NCBI RefSeq assembly: GCF_004339765.1 | Contig: NZ_SMGO01000001.1 | Coordinates: 1,054,001 to 1,118,000 of the forward strand | DNA from: Albibacterium bauzanense | Lineage (GTDB): Bacteria; Bacteroidota; Bacteroidia; Sphingobacteriales; Sphingobacteriaceae | DNA length: 64,000 bases | Direction: 5' to 3' | In this document: positions 33,489-43,085 of the stretch, piece after piece | Position numbering within the stretch: position 1 is the stretch's first letter | How the letters are laid out: each line of letters starts with the position of its first letter | Program-made: the position numbers and the translations under genes | The notes under the pieces: generated by a model | Told to the model about the DNA's origin: nothing | Database searches by the model: none | The model's input: the letters and a program-made list of their open reading frames with translations, nothing else

Positions 33489-34385
33489 ATGAAAAATCTA
33501 TCGAAACTTAAATTCATAGCTCCCTTCCTTTTTTTATATGCATGTGGGGGAACTGCCAATAACACTGACTCCACACAAAACGTTAATGACTCTATTCAAG
33601 TAAGTCTTAGCCAGGTATGGTCTACTGATACTACTCAATTAGCTACTCCAGAATGTGTGACTTATGACCCTGCAACCAAGGTTCTATATGTTTCCAATTT
33701 AAATAGGGCAAATGATATTGATAACGATGGCTATATCTCCATTGTTAATACGGATGGCAGTGTAAAGAATGCTCAATGGGTAAAAGGTCTGGGAGCACCA
33801 TTGGGAAATGACATTTATGATGGCCATCTATATGTTAATGATAATACCAATATAGTTAAGATCAATATAGAGACTGGAGAGATTGTTGATAAAATACAAG
33901 TTGATGGTGCAACCAGGCTTAATGGTATTTCTGTAGGTCCGAATGGAGATATTTATTCAGCAGATATTGAGGGTAATAAAATATTCAAAGTAACTCAAAA
34001 TGGTGAAGTTTCTATAGCTTTTGAAAGTGCAGAACTTGACAGGCCTAATGGTGTTTTAATTAAAGGTAACGACCTAATTATTGCTTCTTTTAACGCCAAA
34101 AAACTATTGTCTGTTAACTTGGAAAGTAAAGAAATTAAAGTATTAGGAGAAGGATTAGAAAGTGCGGATGGAATCGTTGCACTAGACAATGATAATTACT
34201 TAGTATCAAGCTGGACTGGACTTGTTCATTTCGTAGGTAACGATTCAAAGGTTCAAAAGATTTTGGATACAAAAGGTCAAAGTATAAATGCTGCTGATAT
34301 AACTTTTATTCCTGAAGAAAACCTATTGGTGGTTCCAACGTTTAATGCTAATAGCTTAATGGCTTATAAAATGGAACTCAAATAA
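33489..34385 (+). CDS. SMP-30/NHL-like beta-propeller lipoprotein
   Basis: 298 residues from the ATG at 33489, which gives a clean lipoprotein signal (FLFLYACGG, Cys19); an in-frame start at 33435 would add 18 residues before it. Repeated motifs such as GNDIYDGHLYVNDN, LNGISVGPNGDIYSADIEGNKIFKV and ADGIVALDNDNYLVSSW indicate a six-bladed SMP-30/gluconolactonase or NHL-type propeller. Candidate roles are binding or lactone hydrolysis in the periplasm; catalytic metal residues are not certain. It is followed by yajQ after 21 bases. Confidence 0.82.
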   Translation: MKNLSKLKFIAPFLFLYACGGTANNTDSTQNVNDSIQVSLSQVWSTDTTQLATPECVTYDPATKVLYVSNLNRANDIDNDGYISIVNTDGSVKNAQWVKGLGAPLGNDIYDGHLYVNDNTNIVKINIETGEIVDKIQVDGATRLNGISVGPNGDIYSADIEGNKIFKVTQNGEVSIAFESAELDRPNGVLIKGNDLIIASFNAKKLLSVNLESKEIKVLGEGLESADGIVALDNDNYLVSSWTGLVHFVGNDSKVQKILDTKGQSINAADITFIPEENLLVVPTFNANSLMAYKMELK

Positions 34386-34406
34386 TTAAAATTAAAAGCT
34401 AATAAA

Positions 34407-34898
34407 ATGCCCTCATTTGACATTGTAAGTAAGGTTGATGCCCAAACTCTGGACAACGCCATTAATAACGCAAAAAAAGAGATTCTAAATCGATATGATT
34501 TTCATAGTTCAAACAGCACGATTGATCATGATAAGAAAACAAATGTGATTACCATCGTGACCGAAGATGATATGCGGTTAAAAGCTATTATCGACACGAT
34601 TACTGCACGGATGTTTAAACAAAACCTTGATGCTTCAAGCCTTGATTTTGGCAAAGAGCATAATGCGGCAGGAAATATGATCAGGAAGGAAATAAAAGTT
34701 AAAGAAGGAATCGATAAAGAAACTGCTAAAAAAATTGTAGCGAAGATTAAAGATAGCAAAATCAAAGTTCAGGCTTCTATTATGGACGAACAGGTTCGCG
34801 TACAAAGCAAGAATATTGATGATTTACAGAAAGTGATGGCTTTATGCCGAGGGGGAGATTTCGGCCAACCGCTACAGTTTATCAATATGAGAAACTAA
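34407..34898 (+). CDS. yajQ: YajQ-family nucleotide-binding protein
   Basis: 163 residues, the usual size of YajQ (COG1666). N-terminal MPSFDIVSKVDAQTLDNAIN and C-terminal DFGQPLQFINMRN are conserved ends of the family; the two half domains have an alpha-beta RNA-binding-like fold. Members bind nucleotides, and a Xanthomonas homologue is reported to bind cyclic di-GMP. It lies 21 bases after the propeller lipoprotein and is closed by a strong bidirectional hairpin. Confidence 0.94.
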   Translation: MPSFDIVSKVDAQTLDNAINNAKKEILNRYDFHSSNSTIDHDKKTNVITIVTEDDMRLKAIIDTITARMFKQNLDASSLDFGKEHNAAGNMIRKEIKVKEGIDKETAKKIVAKIKDSKIKVQASIMDEQVRVQSKNIDDLQKVMALCRGGDFGQPLQFINMRN

Positions 34899-34900
34899 GT

Positions 34901-34945
34901 AAAATAAATGGGGGAACTAATAATATTAGTTCCCCCATTTATTTT
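34901..34945. terminator. Bidirectional terminator between yajQ and the DUF1080 gene
   Basis: Perfect 21-bp inverted repeat (34901-34921 and 34925-34945) with a 3-base loop and a GGGGGAAC/GTTCCCCC core flanked by A/T tracts on both sides, so it can end transcripts arriving from either strand. It begins two bases after the yajQ stop and lies 18 bases beyond the end of the minus-strand PUL operon. Confidence 0.93.
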
Positions 34946-34963
34946 ATTCTTTATTAAAATTAT

Positions 34964-35728
34964 CTATTGCTTAATCTTAATGCTTCTGAATTCTACTTTC
35001 ATTGGAGGGCCTACGTGCATTTGTACTCCAAGATAACCAGACATTTTACGATTTACTGTATCATTATCCAATACATCGCTCATCAAAACTCCATTGATAT
35101 AGTGTTGAAGTCTATTGCCTTTCGCAACGATACGAATTTCATTCCAATCATTATCATGAATTGCGCTTCTTAAACTTGCAGCTGTTCCTAAACTATCTTT
35201 AACAATCATTGGACTCCACGCGTTTCTAGCTACCTTTGCTTTTGCTGTATCTGGTTCAGTAGGTATTTCTACTATCTGACCACGATAAGCCAAAGTAGTC
35301 CTCTTTCTCTCTTCATAATTTTGACCTGAATATCTATTTCGACCATCAATATCGGCTTGATAACCCTTCAATGCAAATGGAACTCCATCAACATATTCAC
35401 TACGGTATTGGATTCCGCTATTTCCAGATTCAGTAATTCTATACTCAGCTTTTAATTCAAAATCTCCAGGCTGTTTGCCTTCCCAGATTAAAAATGTATT
35501 ACTTTTCAAAGCAGGAAGAGATTCTTTTGTCTCTCCTGTTAGAACTCCATTAATTACATGCCAATAAACAGGATCCCCTGTCCAACCATTTAATGTCTTC
35601 TTATCAAAAATATCTACAAAACCATCCTGGGTTATTGCAGTTTGAACGTTGTCTGTGCCTTTCTGTGGTACAGGATCCGTAGCATTACTAAAGCTTAATA
35701 AGGCTACCAATGAAAATGTTAAAACCAT
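34964..35728 (-). CDS. DUF1080 protein, candidate 3-keto-glycoside lyase/hydrolase
   Basis: 254 residues with an N-terminal export signal (MVLTFSLVALLSFSNA) and a concanavalin-like beta-sandwich. Diagnostic features: FVDIFDKKTLNGWTGD, WHVINGVLTGE, FELKAEYRITESGNSGIQYRS, DIDGRNRYSGQNYE, and the closing HVGPPMKVEFRSIKIK. DUF1080 proteins are annotated 3-keto-disaccharide hydrolases; members act on 3-keto-glycosides made by Gfo/Idh/MocA partners. The signal peptide lacks the usual basic residues, but an in-frame TAA 11 codons upstream leaves no other ATG. It is the last gene of the eight-gene operon, 36 bases downstream of the oxidoreductase gene. Confidence 0.88.
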   Translation of the reverse strand: MVLTFSLVALLSFSNATDPVPQKGTDNVQTAITQDGFVDIFDKKTLNGWTGDPVYWHVINGVLTGETKESLPALKSNTFLIWEGKQPGDFELKAEYRITESGNSGIQYRSEYVDGVPFALKGYQADIDGRNRYSGQNYEERKRTTLAYRGQIVEIPTEPDTAKAKVARNAWSPMIVKDSLGTAASLRSAIHDNDWNEIRIVAKGNRLQHYINGVLMSDVLDNDTVNRKMSGYLGVQMHVGPPMKVEFRSIKIKQ

Positions 35729-35764
35729 ATATTGTTGTTGATTAGAATTATATATTATTTAATA

Positions 35765-36919
35765 TTATGTCCATTCTACATTTGTATTCTTCCATTCTTT
35801 ATCAACAGCTGAATCTATAACTGATTCGCAAACTTTCTGTGTTTCAAGTGCATCTTTAAATGTAGGAGCACAAACATCATTTGATTCCAAACTTTTAAGA
35901 AAATCAGCTGCTTGATGAACAAATGAATGCTCATAACCTATTGATAAACCAGGCACCCACCATTTATCCATATATGGTTGATCTCCATCAGTTACATGTA
36001 TAGAACGCCATCCTCTAATAATAGATTCATCTGAATTATCAAAATACTCTAGCCTATTTAAATCATGTAAATCCCATTTAAGAGAACCTTTTTCACCATT
36101 TATTTCAAGAGTGAACAATGCCTTGTGTCCTCTTGCATAACGTGAAGATTCAAATAATCCTAAAGAACCATTTTCAAAATGACAATGGAAAATACAGGCA
36201 TCATCTATTTTTACATCTTGTAACTTGCCAGTGTCTTCATGAACACGTTGCTTAACAAAGGTTTCAGTCATCGCAGAAACATCCATAATGCCTCCATTTA
36301 ACCACATAGCCGTATCAATACAATGTGCTAATAAATCGCCGGTAACACCTGAGCCTGCCGCTTCAGCATCCATACGCCAAAAAGCTCTTCCTCCTTGTGG
36401 AAGATTTTCGTTAATTGTCCAATCTTGTAAAAAATTAGATCGGTAATGAAATATTTTACCTAGTTTTCCTGAGTCTACTATCTTTTTTGCAAGCGTTACA
36501 GCAGGAAGGCGACGGTAATTATACCATACAGTATTTCTAACATTTGCTTTAGCTATCTCATCCACCATTAGCTGAGCTTCTTCTAAATTACGAGCGATTG
36601 GTTTTTCACAAAGAACCATTTTGCCGGCTTTAGCTGCAGCTATTGCAATCTCGGCATGCATATTATTAGGCGTACAAATATCTACCGCATCTATATCATC
36701 TCTTGAAATCAGAGTTTTCCAATCAGTTTCATACGATGCATATCCCCATTGATCAGCAAAACTTTTAACTTTCTCTTCATTTCTAGAACAGACTGCTTGT
36801 AATTTAGGTTGATACTCTAAGTCAGGGAAAAAGTTCTTCACTCTATTATAAGCATTAGAGTGCGTTCTACCCATAAAACCACAACCAATCAATCCTATTC
36901 TCAATTCTTTTTTCTTCAT
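35765..36919 (-). CDS. Gfo/Idh/MocA-family NAD(P)-dependent sugar oxidoreductase
   Basis: 384-residue cytosolic enzyme. Rossmann motif [17 protein letters not shown] (about residues 8-24), [14 protein letters not shown], and the catalytic-type EKPIARN motif, followed by the C-terminal beta-sheet dimerisation domain ([17 protein letters not shown], with the histidine often acting in catalysis). In 3-keto-sugar clusters such enzymes oxidise the sugar C3 hydroxyl or reduce the keto intermediate. It sits between the TIM-barrel gene (21-base gap) and the DUF1080 gene (36-base gap) in the same operon. Confidence 0.92.
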   Translation of the reverse strand: MKKKELRIGLIGCGFMGRTHSNAYNRVKNFFPDLEYQPKLQAVCSRNEEKVKSFADQWGYASYETDWKTLISRDDIDAVDICTPNNMHAEIAIAAAKAGKMVLCEKPIARNLEEAQLMVDEIAKANVRNTVWYNYRRLPAVTLAKKIVDSGKLGKIFHYRSNFLQDWTINENLPQGGRAFWRMDAEAAGSGVTGDLLAHCIDTAMWLNGGIMDVSAMTETFVKQRVHEDTGKLQDVKIDDACIFHCHFENGSLGLFESSRYARGHKALFTLEINGEKGSLKWDLHDLNRLEYFDNSDESIIRGWRSIHVTDGDQPYMDKWWVPGLSIGYEHSFVHQAADFLKSLESNDVCAPTFKDALETQKVCESVIDSAVDKEWKNTNVEWT

Positions 36920-36940
36920 AACAAAATTTATGTATTATAA

Positions 36941-37984
36941 TTATGCTTCGTACCAGCCGTGTGCTTCACGGACCTCAATCATCTTACTTAAAATATTATT
37001 CCAGGTCTGTTGTTGCTCCATTACTTGGTTAGGGAACATGCATCCATCCCAACAAATATGTCGTGTTGCCTTCGTAAGTTTGCCATCATTATCTCTTAAC
37101 CAGAAACCTGCATCATGTGCAATATCAAGTTTCCCATTTGGATCATTGGCTAAACAATGACGTCCTGTTTTATCATGTGCGCCTGACCCGAAGACGGTTC
37201 CATCATTTTGGGCAACATGAAAATCAATTGTCCACGGGCGCAATTTATCTGTGAGCATTTTAAGTGCTTTATCTAGTTCAGCTCTATCATCCCACTGAAA
37301 ATCCTTAGGTAAAACCCGATCTTCCGGACTATTATATCCTTGCAAGTACAATAACGTATGCGCCATATCAGCTTGGAAACCCATATTTGGTTTATCAACT
37401 GCTTCCAATGTTTCAAGCATTATCCGCCAACTTTGCATACCTCCCCAACAAATTTCACCTTCTGCTGCAAGTCTCTCACCAAAATCGGCTGCCACGTCAC
37501 AAGCCTCGCGAAAAGTTTGAACAATTAATTTAGAATTCTCTACAGGGTTTTCACACCAGCTGTCAACATCACTTGCAGAATCAATACGAATTACATTTGC
37601 TGTACGAATACCCATATCACGGAGTTTCTTTCCGAACTTTGAAGCCTTACGAACGCTTTCTACAAATCTATTTCGCTCATCTTTGCTTCCCATTGCCGGA
37701 CCACCGGTAGGAGCCCAAATTGGAGCGACTAAGCTTCCTATTTCTAAATCTAAATTCCCAACCTTATCAACAAATTTCTTAATGTAGTCATCCGATCCAT
37801 CTATATTAACATGGTAATCAAAAAGTCCCAGATCAATCCCGTCAAATTTCACTCCGTCCACTTCTGCAGCGGCTGTCTTTTGCAACATGGTATCAAACGA
37901 AATAAGAGGTTCTGAGCCATCACCTTTTCCAACAATACCTGGCCACGTAGCATTGTGAAGCTTCGGAAAATTATTCTTATTCAT
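36941..37984 (-). CDS. TIM-barrel sugar isomerase/epimerase-like protein
   Basis: 347 residues of the xylose-isomerase-like TIM-barrel superfamily (sugar phosphate isomerase/epimerase). Metal- and substrate-type positions include DGIDLGLFDYHVN, EGEICWGGMQSWRIMLE, GFQADMAHTLLYLQGY and TIDFHVAQNDGTVFGSGAHDKTGRHC. Members in 3-keto-glycoside clusters can act as isomerase or hydratase on the enol or keto intermediates; this specific role is inferred from the neighbours. No signal peptide. Spaced 21 bases from the next gene and 29 bases from the previous one. Confidence 0.85.
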   Translation of the reverse strand: MNKNNFPKLHNATWPGIVGKGDGSEPLISFDTMLQKTAAAEVDGVKFDGIDLGLFDYHVNIDGSDDYIKKFVDKVGNLDLEIGSLVAPIWAPTGGPAMGSKDERNRFVESVRKASKFGKKLRDMGIRTANVIRIDSASDVDSWCENPVENSKLIVQTFREACDVAADFGERLAAEGEICWGGMQSWRIMLETLEAVDKPNMGFQADMAHTLLYLQGYNSPEDRVLPKDFQWDDRAELDKALKMLTDKLRPWTIDFHVAQNDGTVFGSGAHDKTGRHCLANDPNGKLDIAHDAGFWLRDNDGKLTKATRHICWDGCMFPNQVMEQQQTWNNILSKMIEVREAHGWYEA

Positions 37985-38013
37985 AATATATATAATTTGG
38001 TCGTTAAAAATCT

Positions 38014-39219
38014 TTATAATACTAAATCAGGGTTTTCAGGACCGAAGTGCTTAAGCATAACTATAGGGTCTGTTGTTGAATGATTAACAATTTTTACTCC
38101 TTCTAACGCAGCTTTTTCTGAAACAAAAAACTCATCATTTGTTAATTGACCATAACGGATTAAGGCAGGAGTTTCAATATCCCAAACTCCCATTTTACCA
38201 TGACCTTGCATCATAATCAATCCATATGCAGCACTATCCTTAATTGTTACAGTTTGACCTGGCAATACAGTAAGTTCCTTAGCACTAAATGCATCAGACT
38301 TATAACATATCCAGTTTTCAATGTAACCTTCACTCTTCATTTCATCCAATGGTTTTACTGGCTTAGGTGCCATAAACCTATTTTCCATCATATTTGGATC
38401 AAGGTTAAGATCCCAATCAATTACATCAAGCAAAGCTTCATAATCGCCTTTGCTTTCAGGAGGTGTACCTTTCCACAAAAGTTCTTCTGGAATAATAGCC
38501 TCATTTACCAGTGACTGGTACATAGCAAAAACATCAGATGCTTTTTGCGGCTCATAAGTACACATACTACCAGGTGCATGAAGTAATCCTGGAGGAACAT
38601 CCCAACCTGTACCCGGATCTAATTGATATGCTTGTGAATAGCTTGTGATCTTATTATCTCCTTTAGTAAAGTTCATTAAACATTCTTTAATCTGCTCTCT
38701 GGTAGTACCAGGTGAAATACCCATAAATGTATATGGAAAATCTCCACCATGGTTATTAAGTTGAGGAGGGAAATAATATGCTTCAGGTTTACCCTTCTGC
38801 CCGACTAATGCAGCTTTCTCATCATTATGATGAATATGATGCGGAAGAGGTCCCATATTATCAAAAAACTTAGAATACATAGGCCAGGATTGATACTGAT
38901 CCCATAATCTATTTCCAATAATTTCTCCTTTTACCTCATCAATAGCATCCTTTAATAATACTTTTTCTACTTTATCCCCATCATTAAATACTATAAAACT
39001 CAGTCCTTCATGCTCTCCCGTTAAAGGTCCATTCTCTGCTGGTGTAGTAGAAGAAAACCATCTCTCATCTATTCCTCCACGTTCTCCACCTAGTATATAA
39101 TAATCGTCTGGATGAAGCTTAATCCTTCTACCAGGCACACAAAATGAGCGGGGAACCCATGTAGGTGCTAACCTCAGTATACCTTTTCCTTGCTCAAGAG
39201 CTTTAGTCGTAATACTCAT
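38014..39219 (-). CDS. Cupin protein of the mannose-6-phosphate isomerase type
   Basis: 401 residues with a cupin core. Candidate metal ligands: the H-x-H pair in PLPHHIHHNDE (His128 and His130) with Glu146 in KPEAYYF and a later His in PPGLLHAPGS, the arrangement of class I phosphomannose isomerase (HxH-E-H). A second half shows a C-terminal cupin-like sheet (TVLPGQTVTIKDSAAYGLIMMQGHG). No signal peptide. No clear family name; an isomerase acting on the (keto)sugar between the mutarotase-like and TIM-barrel genes is the best inference. It is the least characterised member of the operon. Confidence 0.75.
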   Translation of the reverse strand: MSITTKALEQGKGILRLAPTWVPRSFCVPGRRIKLHPDDYYILGGERGGIDERWFSSTTPAENGPLTGEHEGLSFIVFNDGDKVEKVLLKDAIDEVKGEIIGNRLWDQYQSWPMYSKFFDNMGPLPHHIHHNDEKAALVGQKGKPEAYYFPPQLNNHGGDFPYTFMGISPGTTREQIKECLMNFTKGDNKITSYSQAYQLDPGTGWDVPPGLLHAPGSMCTYEPQKASDVFAMYQSLVNEAIIPEELLWKGTPPESKGDYEALLDVIDWDLNLDPNMMENRFMAPKPVKPLDEMKSEGYIENWICYKSDAFSAKELTVLPGQTVTIKDSAAYGLIMMQGHGKMGVWDIETPALIRYGQLTNDEFFVSEKAALEGVKIVNHSTTDPIVMLKHFGPENPDLVL

Positions 39220-39250
39220 ATTCTGATTTTATAATTTAAATTTAATTGTT

Positions 39251-40309
39251 CTATTTATTAGAATTGTTAGTTGCTTCTTTATTATTTAGTACGCTTATTG
39301 TCAGATCGTACTCTCTTGTCTCTCCAGGATTTATAAATATAAGCTTCCCTGTTTCTCTTGCTTTCTTTTGACCTACCGGAGGATTAGTGCCGGGCTCCAA
39401 TCCCATTACATATTCTCCTTTTCCCCAGTGCTGCCAATTTGTTAACCATGGCAATTGATCCTTCTTAAATTCAAGAGTTAAACCAAGACCTAGTTTCTTA
39501 TTACGGATTCCAGACTTACACATGCCTTCACTATCTGCATCAACATCAATAAACACAGCTTCTTCGCCACCTCCTAAATGTGCATCAATTGGAGGTAAGC
39601 AAGTACGGAAATTGTTTCCTTCTTTAAATATTTGATTTTGACTTCCAGACTCTCTGGGTGTCCATTTTCCACTCCATATAATTTCGCTTCCTTCATCTAC
39701 TAAAGGCCATCCAAAATTAAAATGATACAATAGCATATGTGGAGCCGGAGTGTTACCTCTATTTGTTATTTCATCTTTAATCTTTATTACAGATTCTCCT
39801 AAAACAGCAGAAACTGTCCTTCTCATTACCAAATTCGGACCTAAAGGGTGTCCTTGTCGTATTATGCCAGTAATGCTCATATCGAATTTGCCCATCACAG
39901 GATCGGGTTGAATAACCGATTCAATTTGAGCAGAAGTATTACTAATTTGATCATGGAGACCTCTGTCTCCAAAATCATCACTTTCCGGACCACCAACATG
40001 AGTTAAACCACATGTCACTAATAAACCGCCCCCGAAAGTCCTTAACCATTCAACACCATTATTTGAAAACGGCTGCGGGTTCACTACCCCTAAAGCGCTA
40101 TGCCACGCTAAGCTATTTTCATTGAAAAAGGCATCAGAGATATCCATGGCTCGATCTATCAGAACTTTAAATCTTAATCCACTACCTGTATTAATCCAAG
40201 CAATTTTAGATCCCTTACCCAAACCATTATCAAGAATAGAAGTTTCAATTCCACCCAGTTGATTTGGATTAGAGATTTTATCGAGCCATGGCTTATCTGT
40301 TGATGTCAT
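39251..40309 (-). CDS. DUF4432 (aldose 1-epimerase-like) protein
   Basis: 352 residues with the galactose-mutarotase-like beta-sandwich. Key motifs: RFKVLIDRAMDISDAFFN, GGLLVTCGLTHVGGPE, GDRGLHDQISN, and LLYHFNFGWPLVDEGSEIIW. DUF4432 members bind sugars and occur with carbohydrate isomerases and dehydrogenases. No signal peptide, so it should act in the cytosol on imported sugar. It lies 14 bases downstream of the propeller-cytochrome gene and 31 bases upstream of the cupin gene, in the same operon. Confidence 0.87.
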   Translation of the reverse strand: MTSTDKPWLDKISNPNQLGGIETSILDNGLGKGSKIAWINTGSGLRFKVLIDRAMDISDAFFNENSLAWHSALGVVNPQPFSNNGVEWLRTFGGGLLVTCGLTHVGGPESDDFGDRGLHDQISNTSAQIESVIQPDPVMGKFDMSITGIIRQGHPLGPNLVMRRTVSAVLGESVIKIKDEITNRGNTPAPHMLLYHFNFGWPLVDEGSEIIWSGKWTPRESGSQNQIFKEGNNFRTCLPPIDAHLGGGEEAVFIDVDADSEGMCKSGIRNKKLGLGLTLEFKKDQLPWLTNWQHWGKGEYVMGLEPGTNPPVGQKKARETGKLIFINPGETREYDLTISVLNNKEATNNSNK

Positions 40310-40323
40310 TTATAATTTAATTT

Positions 40324-42999
40324 TTAATTCTTTGGTTTAAATAATTCGCTGCTCTCATTTCCACCAGATCTTAAATATGCGATCAAATCTTTCAATTCAT
40401 CTTTATTTAACGGACTGATTGTTCCTGGAGGCATAATTGAAACCTCAGATACTTTTACCTCAGCAACATTTGCTTTTGGTATCTCTCTAAGAGTTTGTGG
40501 AGCATATGGATTTTGTGAGATAGAATAAGAAGTAGCAGTTTCATTAACAACTCTACCAAGAACTGATGATCCATCTTTCAATGTCAAGACAGTAGAACCA
40601 TATTGATCAGAGATCGTCTGACTTGGAAGAATAATAGCCGTTAATATATCTTTAGCAGAGAACCTGGTTCCTAATTGTGTTAAATCAGGTCCTGAAGAAC
40701 CTCCTTCACCTTGAACTGAGTGACAAGCGATACAATTAACTGCAGCGAACATTGCTTTTCCTCTAGCAAAATCACGATTACCTGAATCGGCTTCTACTAC
40801 TGGCAACGCAGTGTCTACAGTCCAGTTACCACGTGGACCTTGAGGTCTTATACCTGTAGCAGCTAATGCAGTACCACGTCCAGTACCAGTTAGAAGTTCA
40901 CTTCCAGACATTACGTTATAACGAGCAGAGTCTGCTTGAGGAACATTTGCTAATGCCATATTTCTAGCAGTATTAATGAATCCTACATAGCTATTACCAC
41001 CTTTATATCCAAATGCATTGTGGAACCATTTAAAATAAGTTTCACGCATTTCTGGAGTCCATCCTGATTTAGCATTAGCACCACTCAGAACAGTTGCCAG
41101 ATATACCTGTTGTGCAGGTGGAGTTTTTGCTAACATACCGGCGATATCTAATCCATATTGAGGATTCCGCATAATTAAATCAGACGAGCTCATAATTGTC
41201 TGCTGATATGAAGCGTCATCTTTTGCTGTAGCAAGTAAGGTCACAGTTTTTTTAATTGCTTCTGGAGAATCTAAATACACTAATACTTTCGCTAATTCTC
41301 TATCTAACTCATTTTCACCAGCTGGGTAAAGAGGATTTAAATAGCTAATTACCGCAGCTTTTTCTTGATTATCCGGCATGCCCAATCTTAAGATTGCTAA
41401 CTCGATAGCTCTTATCAAATCCAATTTCTGATCTGATGGTAAACTTGCAATATTAACAGATGTTAATTTCTTAAAAATCTGTGTCTTTGATGCAGAGTCT
41501 CCCACTCTAGCCATAGCAATCATTGCTTCAGTTATAGCACGAGGGTTGGTCTCATTTAAAGCTAAATTTCTCCAAGAAGCTACAGGTTGATGTTCTATCG
41601 CTATACGAGCAGCATAACGAACATATCTGTCAGGATGTTTCAAATAAGGCCATGATACAGATACCGCATTAGGGTACGCTTTAGAATCATCATGAAATAC
41701 CTCCAATTGCTTTCTAATTTTAGCTTCAGGAGTTTCTACTATATTAATGGCTGGTGTACTAATGGTTTTATAATCCTTATGATATACACGGTAAACATCA
41801 GAACTTAATCTACGTCCACCAGTAAGGAAATACATTGCACCGTCAGGGCCAATATTACCATCTGTTAGAGGCAATGGCGACCCAGATATAAATTCTTCTG
41901 CATTACCTTCATACCCAGCTCCTTTTGGATTTGTATGAATTGCATACATAATACCAAAACTCCAATCAAAAGCGAACATGCTTGTTCTATACTTCTCAGG
42001 AAATTTTGCTTTTCCTCCATACATAAAGTTAGTTGGAGAGCCCTGACCGATATTAACGATAGCAGGTAAGTTATCCGGATAAGCAGGAGACCACTTACTA
42101 TTACCGGTACGCCATCCGAATTCACTTCCGCTTGGTGAGAAACTAACACGTGTAGGACGGTACCAAGGCATTCCGAAATCCCACTCCATATCAGCATCAT
42201 AAACAAACATGTCACCAGCAGCATTGAAATCAAAATCAAAGGCATTTCTATAACCCGCACTAATTAATTCATAACTTTTACCTTCAGGATCAGTTTTAGC
42301 TATCCAACCACCTGGCGCCATCCGATTATTAGCATGACCTCTTGGATCTTTTATCAAAGGGAACAAGTTATCTTCTTGCCAGTTATGAGGTAAACGATAA
42401 TGATCTATTTTCGGAAGATCTGTATGATTACCAGCAACAATATACAATGATTTTCCATCCGGTGATAATTTAATACTATGCGGACCATGTTCTCCTGGTT
42501 CACCACTCAAAGCAAGTAATTGAGTTATTTTATCAAATTTATCATCACCATCAGTATCCTGTAATCTATAAAATCCATTTTCAGGTCCATTTCCATTAGC
42601 TACATTATTAGGCGTATTATTCACCATTACATAAAGACTATTAAAAGCGTATAATAATCCTTGTGCATAGCCCATTGCTACTTTGGTTGTATCTGTACCC
42701 ATGGTAAGTTTCTCAACTTTAGGCTTCACAGTACCTGAACCGATCGCTGGAATTTCCAGACGGTATAAGAAACCATATTGATCGGCAGTAATCATTCTTC
42801 CCTTATCATCAAAGGTCATTGCAACCCAAGATCCCTGATCATTCTCTGAAGGACTATAAAGATGTTCAATGACAAAACCTTCAGGTACAACAATTTTTTC
42901 TGTTTTTGGATCCCCTGGCTGCAGACTATCCCACGAAACAATTACTAGAGCGAGGAATGCCAAAATCAGAATAGGAATCTTTTTTAGGTGGTTTTTCAT
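40324..42999 (-). CDS. Propeller dehydrogenase with HEAT-like and cytochrome c domains (TIGR02604/TIGR02603 type)
   Basis: 891 residues. N-terminal helix (about 8-24, ILILAFLALVIVSW) serves as signal or anchor. Residues about 35-400 form a beta-propeller like soluble sugar dehydrogenases (ITADQYGFLYRL, GPHSIKLSPDGKSLYIVAGNH, GYRNAFDFDFNAAGDMFVYD, DGAMYFLTGGR); about 430-640 are helical, HEAT-like; the C-terminus holds a haem c site C-I-A-C-H near residues 755-759, with VLGRVVNETATSYSI and a final ELKDLIAYLRSGG. This is the putative membrane-bound dehydrogenase plus haem-binding layout. It could oxidise a glycan or sugar in the periplasm and pass electrons on. PQQ use is not proven by sequence. 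Confidence 0.85.
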   Translation of the reverse strand: MKNHLKKIPILILAFLALVIVSWDSLQPGDPKTEKIVVPEGFVIEHLYSPSENDQGSWVAMTFDDKGRMITADQYGFLYRLEIPAIGSGTVKPKVEKLTMGTDTTKVAMGYAQGLLYAFNSLYVMVNNTPNNVANGNGPENGFYRLQDTDGDDKFDKITQLLALSGEPGEHGPHSIKLSPDGKSLYIVAGNHTDLPKIDHYRLPHNWQEDNLFPLIKDPRGHANNRMAPGGWIAKTDPEGKSYELISAGYRNAFDFDFNAAGDMFVYDADMEWDFGMPWYRPTRVSFSPSGSEFGWRTGNSKWSPAYPDNLPAIVNIGQGSPTNFMYGGKAKFPEKYRTSMFAFDWSFGIMYAIHTNPKGAGYEGNAEEFISGSPLPLTDGNIGPDGAMYFLTGGRRLSSDVYRVYHKDYKTISTPAINIVETPEAKIRKQLEVFHDDSKAYPNAVSVSWPYLKHPDRYVRYAARIAIEHQPVASWRNLALNETNPRAITEAMIAMARVGDSASKTQIFKKLTSVNIASLPSDQKLDLIRAIELAILRLGMPDNQEKAAVISYLNPLYPAGENELDRELAKVLVYLDSPEAIKKTVTLLATAKDDASYQQTIMSSSDLIMRNPQYGLDIAGMLAKTPPAQQVYLATVLSGANAKSGWTPEMRETYFKWFHNAFGYKGGNSYVGFINTARNMALANVPQADSARYNVMSGSELLTGTGRGTALAATGIRPQGPRGNWTVDTALPVVEADSGNRDFARGKAMFAAVNCIACHSVQGEGGSSGPDLTQLGTRFSAKDILTAIILPSQTISDQYGSTVLTLKDGSSVLGRVVNETATSYSISQNPYAPQTLREIPKANVAEVKVSEVSIMPPGTISPLNKDELKDLIAYLRSGGNESSELFKPKN

Positions 43000-43038
43000 A
43001 AGTTTTAAGTTAATTAATTTTTTTTATTTGTTCGGCAA

Positions 43039-43071
43039 AAGAACGGTAACAATATAATCATTACCGTTCTT
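43039..43071 (-). terminator. Hairpin between susD and the dehydrogenase gene (terminator or attenuator)
   Basis: Perfect 11-bp stem AAGAACGGTAA/TTACCGTTCTT with an 11-base loop, in the 86-base gap after the SusD stop. On the minus strand the stem is followed by TTTTGCC, a weak T tract, so partial termination is possible. That would yield more SusC/SusD transcript than enzyme transcript. Confidence 0.7.
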
Positions 43072-43085
43072 ATTTTTATAATATA

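Noticed and set aside
41865-42260. 131-residue second minus-strand frame inside the propeller dehydrogenase gene
   Set aside because: Shifted frame within a long, clearly coding gene; no independent signal.
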